A stretch of 63,570 nucleotides of DNA from CALBPI01 sp039814545 (GCA_039814545.1 JBCCBB010000009.1:1-63570); one strand, 5' to 3'. Shown: positions 1 to 10,200, numbered from the stretch's first letter. Numbers and translations are program-made. Notes: generated by a model not told the origin, from the letters alone.

Positions 1-233
1 CGGGGGAGTATTGGTCTACGGTTTCGAGCTGTCCCCTCGACCACAGCCGAAAGGGGGTATGTGGCCACCACTCGTCAACCATGAAAGGCTGGGACACCCC
101 AATCGTTCGTCGGACGCACACACATCTTCGCAAAAGGGGAGTTGCCCTCCAGCTGTTCCAGACAGAAACGGCACGAGCTGCCCCCGGATCATGAACGATC
201 CTCCGCCGCCAAAAACAGGCTATAGAGATATAC

Positions 234-893
234 TCACGCCAACGCTGTCGGGTAAGACGATGAGAAACGATAGGGACTGCCGCCGCGGTCGTAGTACTCG
301 ATGCGCCAGGCGCGCAGCTCGGCTTGGTCGAGCCAGACGATCTGCTTCGAATACCCCGAGCGCAGCTTGGGCGTGCGTTCGAGTTGGTAAGTCGCGACGC
401 CATCGACCTCGGCCTCACCCAGGTAGCGGTGGTCGTACTTCTCGACCTCGTCGTTGCCGAGGTCCTCGTAGGAAAACTCACTGCCCATGAACGCGCCCGA
501 GCGGTTGCTCGAGGCAATCCGCTTGATGCGCTTCAGCGCGGGCAGGTAGAGCCACTGGTCGTCGTCGCGCTCGCCGTGGCTGTGCGTGAGAAATGCCGTG
601 CCCGCGACGTCGCGCGGGTTCTCGAAGAACAGCAGCGTGCGGTCGCCGTCATCGGGCACCTCAAGCGTCTTGCCCGACATCTCGCGCGTCGCCGAGTTAC
701 CGCGGCCGTCGAATAGCCGCATGGTGAGCGTTGATCGCGAATCACCGAAACCCTGTCCGCGTCGATCGGCCTCCTGCGCGATGGCCAGGCCATTGGCCTC
801 GGCCGTGTTGCCGGACGCAAAGCCAGGGATGTCGGCGCGCGCCGTGAGGGCGCACAGCAGACCGAGCAGCAGCGAGCAGGAAAGGCGTTTCAT
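234..893 (-). CDS. LolA-like (outer-membrane lipoprotein-sorting family) protein, probably C-terminally truncated
   Basis: 219 residues with a Sec signal peptide (about residues 1-20, cleavage after ALTARA), so the protein is periplasmic. The body matches the outer-membrane lipoprotein-sorting family often encoded beside MMPL/RND transporters: it has the conserved stretch SNRSGAFMGSEFSYEDLG and the segment WRIEYYDRGG that normally precedes a further 40 or so residues. Here the reading frame runs into an unrelated tail (SPYRFSSSYPTALA) and stops, so the last beta strands seem to be missing. I chose the start at 893 because it gives the signal peptide directly; a start at 962 would add an unlikely 23 residues lying over a terminator. 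Neither downstream frame restores the expected tail. No transporter partner is visible. Positions 1-233 show no convincing gene. Confidence 0.75.
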   Translation of the reverse strand: MKRLSCSLLLGLLCALTARADIPGFASGNTAEANGLAIAQEADRRGQGFGDSRSTLTMRLFDGRGNSATREMSGKTLEVPDDGDRTLLFFENPRDVAGTAFLTHSHGERDDDQWLYLPALKRIKRIASSNRSGAFMGSEFSYEDLGNDEVEKYDHRYLGEAEVDGVATYQLERTPKLRSGYSKQIVWLDQAELRAWRIEYYDRGGSPYRFSSSYPTALA

Positions 894-920
894 GACATCA
901 ATAGTGCGGTCGCGCGCGCC

Positions 921-950
921 AATAAAAAAGGCCCGACCGAGGTCGGGCCT
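921..950 (-). terminator. Rho-independent terminator of the alanine symporter gene
   Basis: A perfect 9-bp GC-rich stem (929-937 with 942-950, loop CGAG) is followed on the minus strand by TTTTTTATT. It lies 23 bases after the symporter stop and just before the next gene, so it separates the two transcripts. Confidence 0.9.
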
Positions 951-972
951 TTGTGTCGACATCGCGACGAGG

Positions 973-2667
973 TTACTTGCTGGCTTTGACCTCTGCGGCC
1001 TCGGCGTCGAACTCGCCGCCTTTGAGCCTGGCGATGTACGCCTTGTAGGCGCGCATGGCTTGGTAACCCATGATCCACATGATCGGCACGTTGGCGAACA
1101 GCATCACGCCCGTGCCGACACCTGTCATGTTGTCGAGGTCAGTGTCGGTTTCGATGAGTCCGAAGGTCGCCAAGATGATCAAGCCGCAGAACACGAGCTT
1201 GTACGGCAGCACAGACTTCTCGCCCGCGAGATAGACCATGCCCTGCTCACCGTAGTAGCTCCAAGAGATCATGGTCGAGATCGCGAACAGCCACGAGGCG
1301 AGTGTGACGAGCCACATCCCGAGCCCGGGTTGCACGGTGTCGAAGGCCTTGGCCGTCATCGTCGCGCCGACGTAGTTCGGGTACACGCCCAGGTCGGTCA
1401 TGGCCGGACCACCCGAGGTCACGAGTGGCGCCCACTGGATCTGTTTGCTGCCGTCCTCGGCTGCGATGACCGTGCCGTTGAGCTTGTGTAGGTTGTTGCC
1501 CGTGTCTTCGTTCGGGTCAGCCTCCACGATGAGGTAGACGCTCTCGCCAACAGGCAGCTCGTCCGACTCGGGTGCGTCGACGGTTTCGACCTGCCAAGTG
1601 CCGTCAGCGAGCTTGGTGATGTTGGGCTCGACGTCGAGCATAGCCGTTGCGTCACGGTTCCAGACGCCTGTGGAGAGAATGATGAGCGCGGTAAAGGTGC
1701 ACACCACAATCGTGTCGATGAAGGGCTCGAGACCGGCAACGACACCCTCACGCACGGGCTCTTTGGTACGCGCCGCGGAGTGGGCGATGGGCGAGCTACC
1801 CTGGCCCGCTTCGTTCGAAAACAGTGCGCGCTTCATGCCGATAAGAAAGCCGTAGGCGACCGTGCCACCGATGAAGGCGCCTGTGGCCTGCTGCGGGTTG
1901 AACGCGCCCGAGATGATGAGCGCGAACATCTCGGGAATTTTCTCGAAGTTCACGGCCAGCACATAGATGCCTGCGATGAGGTAGAGCGCGACCATGAACG
2001 GCACCAGCGTGCCCGCGACGCGGCCGATGCGCTTAATGCCGCCGATGATGACGGCGCCCACAATCACGGCCAGCACGATGCCCGTGACGATGCTCGGGAC
2101 ACCAAAGTAGGCGTGCGTGATTTCGCCGACGTTCCAAGCCTGGAACATGTTGCCGCCCGTGGCTGTCGAGATCAGCAGGGTGAGACAGAAGATCACACCA
2201 ATGGTCTTGCCGACGCCGGCAAGCTTCGGCGCGATGCCGGGCAGACCTTTGCTGATGACCCACATGGGGCCACCGTGCGGGTTATCCGGGTCGTCGGTGT
2301 TGCGGTAGAGCATCGACAGCGTGACTTCGGTGATTTTGATCGCCATGCCGAAGAAGCCAACCACCCACATCCAAAAGACAGCGCCCGGTCCACCGAGCGC
2401 AATGGCCAGGGCGACACCGCCAATGTTGCCGAGTCCGACCGTGGCCGAGAGCGCTGCGGACAGCGCCTGGAAGTGGCTGATGGCACCGGGATCATCTTCG
2501 TGGTCGTACTTGCCGCTGACGACGCCGACGCCGTGCGTCAGTGCGCGGTATTGGGCGACGCCACTCCAGATCGTAAATAGCACGCCGGTTGCCAGCAGCG
2601 CGTAGAGCACAGGCTGCGCCCATAGAATGGCGTTCGACACAGCCAGGAAATTGCTCAGACCTTCCAT
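973..2667 (-). CDS. Sodium:alanine/glycine symporter (AGCS family)
   Basis: 564-residue inner-membrane transporter of the alanine/glycine:cation symporter family, expected to import alanine or glycine with Na+. The family signature is clear near residues 68-95 (ALSATVGLGNIGGVALAIAL), as are NEAGQGSSPIAHSAA at 285-299 and YYGEQ at 471-475. Family members are usually around 450-490 residues; the excess here is a hydrophilic, acidic insert at about residues 336-430, between two membrane segments (after LIILSTGVW), predicted to be outside the cytoplasm. The start at 2667 is preceded by a GGGGA ribosome site. The gene appears monocistronic, with an extended -10 promoter upstream and a strong terminator downstream. 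Confidence 0.93.
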   Translation of the reverse strand: MEGLSNFLAVSNAILWAQPVLYALLATGVLFTIWSGVAQYRALTHGVGVVSGKYDHEDDPGAISHFQALSAALSATVGLGNIGGVALAIALGGPGAVFWMWVVGFFGMAIKITEVTLSMLYRNTDDPDNPHGGPMWVISKGLPGIAPKLAGVGKTIGVIFCLTLLISTATGGNMFQAWNVGEITHAYFGVPSIVTGIVLAVIVGAVIIGGIKRIGRVAGTLVPFMVALYLIAGIYVLAVNFEKIPEMFALIISGAFNPQQATGAFIGGTVAYGFLIGMKRALFSNEAGQGSSPIAHSAARTKEPVREGVVAGLEPFIDTIVVCTFTALIILSTGVWNRDATAMLDVEPNITKLADGTWQVETVDAPESDELPVGESVYLIVEADPNEDTGNNLHKLNGTVIAAEDGSKQIQWAPLVTSGGPAMTDLGVYPNYVGATMTAKAFDTVQPGLGMWLVTLASWLFAISTMISWSYYGEQGMVYLAGEKSVLPYKLVFCGLIILATFGLIETDTDLDNMTGVGTGVMLFANVPIMWIMGYQAMRAYKAYIARLKGGEFDAEAAEVKASK

Positions 2668-2790
2668 ACGGATCCCCGTGATTCAATATTGATCAGCACA
2701 CACGGCTGCTTCTGTCGCGCCCCCCGGCGTCATTCGGCAACCTTGTCATAATGAGTACGCGCGAGCCTGGCCGGCGCGACAAAGCGCCAG

Positions 2791-2822
2791 ACTATAGCAG
2801 ACCGCCGCCGCCGCTCTGTCAC
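2791..2822 (-). promoter_or_regulatory. Candidate promoter of the alanine symporter gene
   Basis: On the minus strand an extended -10 (TGC then TATAGT, at 2791-2799) lies about 125 bases upstream of the start codon. A GTGACA element at 2817-2822 could be the -35, but the 20-base spacer is long, so the extended -10 probably dominates. The -35 also overlaps a GC hairpin (stem GCCGCCG/CGGCGGC, about 2805-2828) that may end the preceding thiolase transcript. Confidence 0.4.
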
Positions 2823-2844
2823 GGCGGCGCAACAGCCCGTTTCG

Positions 2845-4131
2845 TCAGGTGGCGGACAAAATCGCCGTAACACCCATGCCGCCGGCCGTGCAAATAGAAA
2901 TCAGGCCGCGCCCGCTGCCGCGTTCGTGCAGCATCTTGGCCAGCGTCGCGACGATGCGCCCGCCCGTGGCCGCGAAGGGGTGGCCGGCGGCCAGGCTGCC
3001 GCCTTTTAGGTTGAGTTTGTCGCGTGGCACCTCGCCCAGCGCTGCGTCGCGGCCCAACCGGTCTCGGCAGAACTCGGGGTCGGCCCAGGCCTTCATCGTG
3101 GCCAGCGCCTGGGCGGCGAAGGCTTCGTGGATTTCGAACAGATCGATGTCGTCGAAGCTCAAGCCTGCGTCCTTGAGCATCTCAGAAACGGCGTAGACGG
3201 GCGCCATGAGCAAGCCTTCGTCGTCGATGAAGTCGACGGCGGCGACCTTGCAGAAATCGAGGTACGCAAGCACGGGTAGGCCGCGTTCGCGGGCCCAGTC
3301 TTCGGACGCCAGCAGTATCGACGAGGCGCCGTCCGTGAGCGGCGTCGAGTTGCCCGCCGTCATCGTGCCCGTGGGGCTGCGGTCGAACGCGGGCTTCAAT
3401 TTGGCGAGCTTCTCCATTGAAGAGTCGGCACGCAGGTTGTTGTCGCGCTCAAGGCCCGCGAATGGCACGACGAGGTCATCGTAGAAGCCGGCCTCCCAGG
3501 CCGCGTGCGCATTCTGATGGCTGGCCAGCGCGAGCGCGTCCTGCGACTCACGGTCGATGTTCCAGGCCTTGGCCGTGAGCTCGGTGCTCTGCCCCATGGA
3601 CAGGCCGGTTCGCGGTTCCTCAACGCCCGGCAGAGCGGGCTTGAAGTGGCGGGGCCGCAGTCCGAGCCAGGGCTTGATGCGCTGACCGAAGCTGCGGCCG
3701 CGGTAGCTCGCCATCATGAGTTTGCGGTAGTCGTCGGGGTAGACGATCGGTGGATCGCTGACCGTGTCCGTGCCCGCGCCGATGCCGGCGTCGATCTGGC
3801 CCAGTGCGATCTTGTTGGCCACCATGACGCAGCCTGACAGGCTGGTGCCGCAGGCGCGTTGCAGGTCGAAGGCGGGCGTCTGGCGGGAGAGCCCGCTGCC
3901 TAGCACGGCTTCGCGCGCGAGATTCCAGTCGCGCGAGTGCTTGATGACGGCGCCAAGTGAGACGTCGCCCAGTGTCTGACCGGCCAGGTCGTAACGCTCG
4001 ACGAGCGCCTTGAGCGTGGCCGTCATCATGTCGAGGTTGGAGGCGTCACGGTAAGCCGTGTGCGAGCGCGCGAACGGGATGCGCACGCCGCCGACGATGG
4101 CGACGCGGCGCGAGGTGCCGTTGTGAAGCAT
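2845..4131 (-). CDS. Thiolase (acetyl-CoA C-acyltransferase, FadI-like)
   Basis: 428-residue thiolase catalysing thiolytic cleavage of 3-ketoacyl-CoA, or the reverse condensation, in fatty-acid oxidation. All catalytic elements are present: nucleophile Cys94 in RACGTSLSGC, His384 in AAGHPFAATGGR and Cys414 in SICTAGGMGV, plus EIHEAFAAQ in the second half. The start at 4131 (MLHNGTSRRVAIVGG) matches the family N-terminus; the frame stays open to 4386, but that extension would overlap the divergent MATE gene and looks non-coding. The sequence resembles FadI-type trifunctional beta subunits, yet no fadJ/fadB partner lies next to it, so substrate chain length is open. Confidence 0.93.
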   Translation of the reverse strand: MLHNGTSRRVAIVGGVRIPFARSHTAYRDASNLDMMTATLKALVERYDLAGQTLGDVSLGAVIKHSRDWNLAREAVLGSGLSRQTPAFDLQRACGTSLSGCVMVANKIALGQIDAGIGAGTDTVSDPPIVYPDDYRKLMMASYRGRSFGQRIKPWLGLRPRHFKPALPGVEEPRTGLSMGQSTELTAKAWNIDRESQDALALASHQNAHAAWEAGFYDDLVVPFAGLERDNNLRADSSMEKLAKLKPAFDRSPTGTMTAGNSTPLTDGASSILLASEDWARERGLPVLAYLDFCKVAAVDFIDDEGLLMAPVYAVSEMLKDAGLSFDDIDLFEIHEAFAAQALATMKAWADPEFCRDRLGRDAALGEVPRDKLNLKGGSLAAGHPFAATGGRIVATLAKMLHERGSGRGLISICTAGGMGVTAILSAT

Positions 4132-4246
4132 GAGGCAATCACTCCAGGGTGTGCGGTAGTGCCGCGAGCGTACCAAATCCCACGACCGCTCACGTGCGCG
4201 TGATAGGCTCGCCTGCTGCCATTTGGTGGCGCCAGCCGGAACTGCC

Positions 4247-5632
4247 ATGACCACGGACGTCCTCGACACCCCGAAGCCCGGACTCAAGTCCGAGTTTGTC
4301 GGGTTGGTACGCCTGGCATCGCCGCTCATCGTCAACAACCTGGCGATTGCGGGGATGGGCCTGGCCGACACCGTCATGTCGGGCAAGATCTCCGCGCCGG
4401 CACTGGCAGCCGTCGCTGTCGGCAGCAGCGCGTGGATGCTCTTCTTTCTGTTCGCTCTTGGCGTGCTTATGGCGATCTCGCCGATCGGGTCGCGCTACGT
4501 CGGGCGTGGTGAAGGCCATCTCATGGGCCGCTATGCCCGCCAGGGCTTCTGGCTCAGCCTGATCATTTCGGCCGCGGTTCTGACCACGATCCGCCTGGGC
4601 ACCCAGGGTGCACTCGAGGCCATTGGCATCGACGAGGAATTTCGGCAGATCACGGTCGACTACATGCGTGTCATCGTGTGGGGCGCGCCGGCTGCGTTTA
4701 CCTACCTCGTACTGCGCTACACGACGGAGGGCATCGGCTGGACGCGGCCCGTGATGTACGTGTCGATCGGCGCGCTGGTCGTCAATGTGTTCGGCAACTG
4801 GGTGTTCATGTTCGGCAACCTGGGGGCGCCGGAAATGGGCGCCGTCGGCGCCGGTGTTGCCAGTGCCATCACGATGTACTTCATGTTTGCGAGCCTGCTC
4901 GTCTACATGCTCTTAAACCCGCGCTACAAGCCCTACGAGATCTTCAAGCTGGGCCGCGGTCCGCAGTGGGCCGAAATGCGGGAAATCCTGGCGCTGGGTC
5001 TGCCCATCATGGTGTCGATCATCGCCGAGGCGGGTTTGTTCAGCGCGGTGTCACTGCTTATGGGCAAGCTGTCGGCCAACATCGCGGCGGCGCATCAGGT
5101 GGCGCTCAGTTACGCGTCGACGATGTTCATGATTCCCATGGGGCTCAACTCGGCGACGACCGTGCTCGTCAGCCGTTCGCTGGGTGCCGGTGACGTGGCA
5201 CTGGCGCGCATTCGCGGTTGGCTCGGTATCGGCGCCTGCGCGGTCTTCATGACCGTGTCGGCCGTGACCTTGTTGCTGTTCCGCGACCAGATTGTCGGCT
5301 TCTACACGGATGACACCAACGTGCAGGCGATCGCGCTGTCACTGTTGTTGGTTGCGGCTATCTTCCAGGTCTCTGATGGTATTCAGGTAGGTGCATCGGG
5401 CGCCTTGCGCGGACTGCACGACACGCGCGTGCCCATGTTTCTGACCACGTTTTCCTACTGGGTGATTGCGTTTCCGCTGGCCTATGCGGCGGCGCTGCAT
5501 TTCAAGCTGTCGCCCGCCATGATCTGGGGTGGCTTCGTGGTCGGACTGACGGTTTCTGCGGTGCTGCTGGTTTCGCGGTTTGCGTGGTCGTCGCGCCAGA
5601 CTGCGCGCCTGCAGCGCTTCTCCGGGGCTTGA
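4247..5632 (+). CDS. MATE family efflux transporter
   Basis: 461-residue inner-membrane protein with about 12 hydrophobic segments in two halves, typical of MATE (NorM/DinF-like) cation-coupled drug or metabolite exporters. Recognisable features are PLIVNNLAIAGMGLADTVMSG at the N-terminus and the second-half repeat around LPIMVSIIAEAGLFSAVSLL. I chose the ATG at 4247 (MTTDVLDTPK); an upstream ATG at 4223 would add eight residues. It is divergent from the thiolase gene and converges, with only three bases between stops, on the DUF924 gene. The substrate is not predictable. Confidence 0.93.
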   Translation: MTTDVLDTPKPGLKSEFVGLVRLASPLIVNNLAIAGMGLADTVMSGKISAPALAAVAVGSSAWMLFFLFALGVLMAISPIGSRYVGRGEGHLMGRYARQGFWLSLIISAAVLTTIRLGTQGALEAIGIDEEFRQITVDYMRVIVWGAPAAFTYLVLRYTTEGIGWTRPVMYVSIGALVVNVFGNWVFMFGNLGAPEMGAVGAGVASAITMYFMFASLLVYMLLNPRYKPYEIFKLGRGPQWAEMREILALGLPIMVSIIAEAGLFSAVSLLMGKLSANIAAAHQVALSYASTMFMIPMGLNSATTVLVSRSLGAGDVALARIRGWLGIGACAVFMTVSAVTLLLFRDQIVGFYTDDTNVQAIALSLLLVAAIFQVSDGIQVGASGALRGLHDTRVPMFLTTFSYWVIAFPLAYAAALHFKLSPAMIWGGFVVGLTVSAVLLVSRFAWSSRQTARLQRFSGA

Positions 5633-5635
5633 GTT

Positions 5636-6271
5636 TCAGCCCTGTCCGAAGCTGGGCGCGTCGTAGGAAAGGTACTCGGCCTCGAGCGCCGTGTTTTCAC
5701 GGCCCAGAATCGCGTTTCTGTGCGGGAAGCGGCCAAACTGCTCGACGATGTCGCGGTGCAGTTCGGCAAAATGCGCGAAGGTCTCGAACGTGCTGCGTTC
5801 GGCCTCGTTCGCCTTTTTGATGAGGCTCGCGTAGACGGCGACCGACTTGTTCTGCACCTTGCGCGATTCGACGTGCTGCATCGGCATAAAGAAAAACGCG
5901 CGCTGCACCAGATCCAGTGACTTGTCGTGCTTGGCGATCGCACCTTCAACGGTGAGCTTGAGTGCGGCGCGGTCGTGACTGAACGCCTCGGGTTTGCCGC
6001 GGTAGACGTTGCGGCGGAACTGGTCGATGACGATGATCAGCGCGAGTCGGCCCAGCGGTATCGTGGCCCAGTGCTCGAGCTCGGCGGCGGCCGCGCGTTT
6101 GATGAGGCCGCCGAAGCGGTGGCGCAGCTGAATGTCGAGCTCGGGGTCTTCCCCGAACCAGAAGTCCATGCGGGCATCGACTCCGGGCATGTCATGGGCA
6201 CGCGGTTTGAACCACAGGTCGAGAACAGCCTGGATGTCTTTGTTGTCTTCGGGACTGAGATCGGCCGCCAC
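5636..6271 (-). CDS. DUF924 family protein
   Basis: 211 residues beginning at a GTG at 6271, placed there because a GGAG ribosome site lies six bases upstream and no ATG fits; the upstream open frame runs into the divergent lipoprotein gene and is spurious. DUF924 hallmarks are the early VLDLWF motif, LALIIVIDQFRRNVYRG in the middle, FFFMPMQHVES and the terminal GRFPHRNAILGRENTALE(A)EYL. Such proteins are small, cytoplasmic, helical and TPR-like; their biochemical function is not established. The gene stands alone. Confidence 0.9.
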   Translation of the reverse strand: MAADLSPEDNKDIQAVLDLWFKPRAHDMPGVDARMDFWFGEDPELDIQLRHRFGGLIKRAAAAELEHWATIPLGRLALIIVIDQFRRNVYRGKPEAFSHDRAALKLTVEGAIAKHDKSLDLVQRAFFFMPMQHVESRKVQNKSVAVYASLIKKANEAERSTFETFAHFAELHRDIVEQFGRFPHRNAILGRENTALEAEYLSYDAPSFGQG

Positions 6272-6343
6272 GGCGCGCTCCGTTTTGCACTTCCTTTGAC
6301 GACGGATTCTGACAGATCGGTGCCGCGGTGGGATACTGCACGC

Positions 6344-6793
6344 ATGCGGTTCGTGACGGCGTTGACCCTGGCCCTGTGTCTCTTGCTGGCTGCCTGCGGC
6401 GGCAGCGAAGGCCCCGAAGACAAGATTCGCGCCCAGATCGCAGCACTTGCCGAGGCGGCCGAGGACGGCAAGATCGGGCCCTTCGGCGACGCCATTGCGG
6501 ACGATTACGCCGATCTGCGCGGTAACGACCGGCGCCAGGCGCTGATGACCGTGCGGGGCGTGATGTTGCGCGCCGGGGGCGGTCTGGCCGTATTCCCTGA
6601 CGTCCGTGAGGTCACGCTGATCACCGACGACCTCGCTGAAGCCCGGGTCCGGACTCGGTTCGCAGACGCCGACCTCGACCGGTTTGCCTTGCAGACCGCC
6701 GTTTACACCTTCCTCGTGACCTTCGAGCGTGACGGCGGCGACTGGCTGATTGTGAGTGCGCGATGGGCCCCCGGAGACGACGAGCCGCGCTAG
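6344..6793 (+). CDS. Small lipoprotein of unknown function (possible NTF2/SnoaL-like fold)
   Basis: 149 residues with a lipoprotein signal peptide: hydrophobic stretch then LLLAAC, giving lipidated Cys18. No Asp follows the Cys, which favours outer-membrane sorting. The mature part (IRAQIAALAEAAEDGKIGPFGDAIADDY at the start, VTFERDGGDWLIVSARW at the end) has the look of a small NTF2-like/SnoaL fold, a pattern seen in many proteobacterial lipoproteins of unknown role; this is inference from spacing, not a firm match. Divergent from DUF924, with 72 bases between the starts. A terminator-like hairpin follows at 6881. Confidence 0.8.
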   Translation: MRFVTALTLALCLLLAACGGSEGPEDKIRAQIAALAEAAEDGKIGPFGDAIADDYADLRGNDRRQALMTVRGVMLRAGGGLAVFPDVREVTLITDDLAEARVRTRFADADLDRFALQTAVYTFLVTFERDGGDWLIVSARWAPGDDEPR

Positions 6794-6880
6794 ACCAACG
6801 GGCTGAATGCCCACCATAGTTACGCGCGCAACCGATCCGGTGCTCTCCAGTCGAGTCTGTGTCGCAAATCGCGTCTGTTC

Positions 6881-6910
6881 GCGGCGTTTTAGCGCGAAAG
6901 CCGCTGTTTT
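6881..6910 (+). terminator. Probable rho-independent terminator after the lipoprotein gene
   Basis: Stem GCGGC(g)TTT / AAAGCCGC with a 7-base loop, followed by TGTTTT. One bulged base makes it weaker than an ideal terminator, but its position 88 bases after the stop fits. Confidence 0.55.
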
Positions 6911-7203
6911 CATGGGATTTCGCCCCATATCGACACTTGGGAGCCGCCCCGAGGTGGGTTCATGGCCCCGGGCGTTTGTCGCACCGCATCATTTGATGGC
7001 ATAAAGTTCTGACGCCTGCGCACCGGCGCCCCCTCAACCCGAGGCATCGGCAGCCACAATCCGCGACCGGCGTACCTGCGTAGCTTCGCGATACTGCGGC
7101 GCCGAGCCCATCGGCCCGCCGCGTTCGTGACGGCCACACAAAACGCAACGCACCACGCCCGCGGCAAGCGGCGACCAGGAAACGGGGGAGACACTCGGAA
7201 AAC
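6911..7203 (+). other. Leader/promoter region of gltBD, no gene seen
   Basis: The full gap between the lipoprotein gene and gltB is 410 bases. Apart from the terminator candidate I see no coding frame, tRNA or recognised riboswitch. The gltBD promoter must lie here; a TAAAGT element near 7000 is a weak -10 candidate. A GGGGGAG run at 7182-7188 is purine-rich but about 15 bases from the ATG, so initiation may rely on the nearer CGGAAAAC. Confidence 0.4.
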
Positions 7204-10200
7204 ATGCGCGCGCCTGACCACACCAGCCTGTATCGGCCGTCGTTCGAACGGGCGAGCTGCGGCTTCGGCCTCATCGCCAATATCGACGACCAGCCGAGCC
7301 AGTGGCTTGTCGCCACGGCGATCGGTGCTTTGGCGCGCCTGACCCACCGTGGCGCCGTGGCGTCAGATGGCAAGACGGGCGATGGCTGCGGTCTGCTCAT
7401 CAAGACGCCCGACGCATTCCTGCGCGCGGTCGCTGAGGAATCGGGCTTTACGCTGGCCAAACGCTTTGCGGCCGGCAATGTGTTCCTGAACGGTCACGAC
7501 CTGCTCGCGGGTCGCTGCCGCACACAACTCGAGCAAGAGCTCGAGGCCGTGGGCCTCGAAGTGGCCGGCTGGCGCGACGTGCCGACGGACCCGAGCGTTT
7601 GCGGCGAAGAGGCGCTGCGCACGCTGCCGCGCATCGAACAGCTGTTCGTGAACGCGCCCGACACGATGCCGCGCGCGACGTTCAACCGACAGCTCTTCAT
7701 TGCGCGCCGCCGTGCCGAATTGGCGCTGGCCGAGGTCGACGCTTCGTTTTACGTGGCGAGTCTTTGTGCCAACACCATCGCCTACAAAGGCATGGTCATG
7801 CCGGGCGTGCTCGCCGATTTTTACCCCGACCTCAAGGACGCGCGCCTCATGAGTTCGGTGGCCGTATTCCACCAGCGCTTCTCGACCAACACCTGGCCCC
7901 AGTGGCGCCTGGCGCAGCCGTTCCGCCTGCTCGCGCACAATGGCGAGATCAACACGATCTCGGGCAACCGGAACTGGGCCATGGCGCGTTCGCGCAACTT
8001 CCAGTCCGACCTGTTGCCGGATGTGTCGTCGCTGACGCCGCTCGTGTCTATGGACGGCTCGGACTCGTCCTCGCTCGACAACATGCTCGAAGTCATGCTC
8101 GCGGGTGGCATGGATGTGCTGCAGGCCATGCGTATTCTCGTACCGCCGGCTTGGCAAGCGGACGACCGCATGGACGCCGAGACCAAGGCGTTCTATGAGT
8201 TTTTCGGCTGCCACATCGAGCCCTGGGACGGTCCGGCGGGCATCGTCATGACCGACGGCCGTTACGCGGCCTGCACGCTGGACCGCAATGGCCTGCGTCC
8301 GGCGCGCTACGTGCTCACGGAAGACCGCCACCTCACGGTCGCCTCCGAGATCGGTGTCTACGACTACGACCCGGCTTCGGTGATCGAAAAAGGGCGTCTG
8401 GGCCCGGGCCAGATGCTGGCCGTCGATCTGGAGACGGGCACGCTGCTCGATACGGCCGCCGTGCACGACCAGATCAAGGCGCGCGCACCGTACCGGCGCT
8501 GGCTCAAGAAAGGCATTCGCTACCTCGAGACCGAACTCGTCGACGAGCGCATGGCGGCCGAGCCCATGGAGCGCGATGAGCTCGCGGCCTATCAGAAGAT
8601 GTTCAATTTGTCGGCCGAGGAGCGCAACGAAGTATTGCGCGTGCTCGCCGAGGCCTCGCAGGAGGCCGTGGGTTCCATGGGTGATGACACGCCCATGTCC
8701 GTGCTCTCGAAGGAGGTGCGGCCGCTCTACGATTACTTCCGCCAGCAATTTGCGCAGGTCACCAATCCGCCCATTGACTCGCTGCGTGAGCGCATCGTCA
8801 TGTCGTTGCAGACGAACATCGGGCGTGAGTGCAACCTGTTCGAGCTCTCCGCGGCCGATGCCGAACACATCATCATCAACTCGCCCGTGCTGTCGCAGCG
8901 CAAATGGCGCCAGCTCGTGGGGCCGGATCTGTTCGCCGATCGGCACATTGTCATCGACCTCAACTACCCGTCCGACGTTTCGTTGACCGAGGCGCTCGAT
9001 GACATCTGCGCCAAAGCCGAGGCCGCGGTGCGCGACGGCATGCTGCTGATCTGTCTCAGCGACCGTTACATCGACGCTGCACAATTGCCCGTGCACGCGC
9101 TGCTCGCCACGGGCGCCGTGCACCACCACCTCGTGAAGACGGGGCTGCGCTGCAACTGCAACATCCTCGTCGAGACGGGCTACGCCCGCGACCCACACCA
9201 TTTCGCCTGCCTGATTGGTTACGGTGCGACGGCAGTTTACCCCTACCTGGCCTATCAGGTGCTCTACGACCTGGCACGCCAGGGCAAGGTCTCGGGCACC
9301 GTAGACGGCGCGCGCCAGTACGGCCGCGCATTCCGCCGCGGCATCCGCAAGGGCCTGTTCAAGATCATGTCCAAGATGGGCATCTCGACGATCGCGAGCT
9401 ACCGCGGCTCGCAGCTGTTCGAGATCGTGGGTCTGTCCGACGAAGTCGTCGAGCGCTGCTTCCGCGGCACCGTGAGTCGCATCTCGGGCGCCACCTTCGA
9501 CCATCTTGAAGAAGACCAGCGCGCGCTGGCGCGCATCGCCTTTGCCAAGCGCGTGCCCGTAAACCAGGGCGGCCTGTTGCGCTACGTGCACGGCGGCGAG
9601 TACCACTGTTACAACCCTGACGTCATCGCCACGCTGCAGGCGTCTGTACGTTCGGGCGACTACGACGTCTACCGCCAGTACGCGTCGCTTGTGAACGATC
9701 GTCCCGTGGCGACGCTGCGGGATTTGCTTGAGCTCGCGCCCAAGGGCGAGCCCGTGCCGCTCGACGAAGTCGAGCCGGTTGCGGAGATCGTGCGCCGCTT
9801 CGACAGTGCGGGCATGTCTCTGGGTGCCTTGTCGCCTGAAGCCCACGAGGCGTTGGCAATCGCCATGAATCGCCTCGGCGCGCGTTCCAACTCGGGTGAG
9901 GGTGGGGAAGACCCCGCGCGCTACGGCACCGAACGCATGTCGCGTATCAAACAGGTCGCGAGCGGGCGCTTCGGCGTCACGGCCGAGTACCTCGTCAATG
10001 CCGACGTGCTGCAGATCAAGATCGCGCAGGGCGCCAAACCAGGTGAGGGTGGCCAGCTGCCCGGGCATAAGGTCGACGAGACCATTGCACGCTTGCGGTA
10101 CGCGAACCCGGGCGTCGGTCTGATTTCGCCGCCACCGCACCACGACATCTATTCGATCGAAGACCTGGCGCAGCTGATCTTCGACCTGAAGCAGGTCAAC

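Noticed and set aside
586..1491. Plus-strand frame of 301 codons spanning the LolA-like gene and the symporter terminator
   Set aside because: It crosses two minus-strand genes and a terminator and has no protein-like features.
4132..4386. N-terminal extension of the thiolase
   Set aside because: The added 85 residues overlap the divergent MATE gene and do not match thiolases; the start at 4131 fits the family.
6272..6928. N-terminal extension of the DUF924 protein to about 430 residues
   Set aside because: It runs opposite the lipoprotein gene and is unrelated to DUF924; GTG at 6271 with an SD is the better start.
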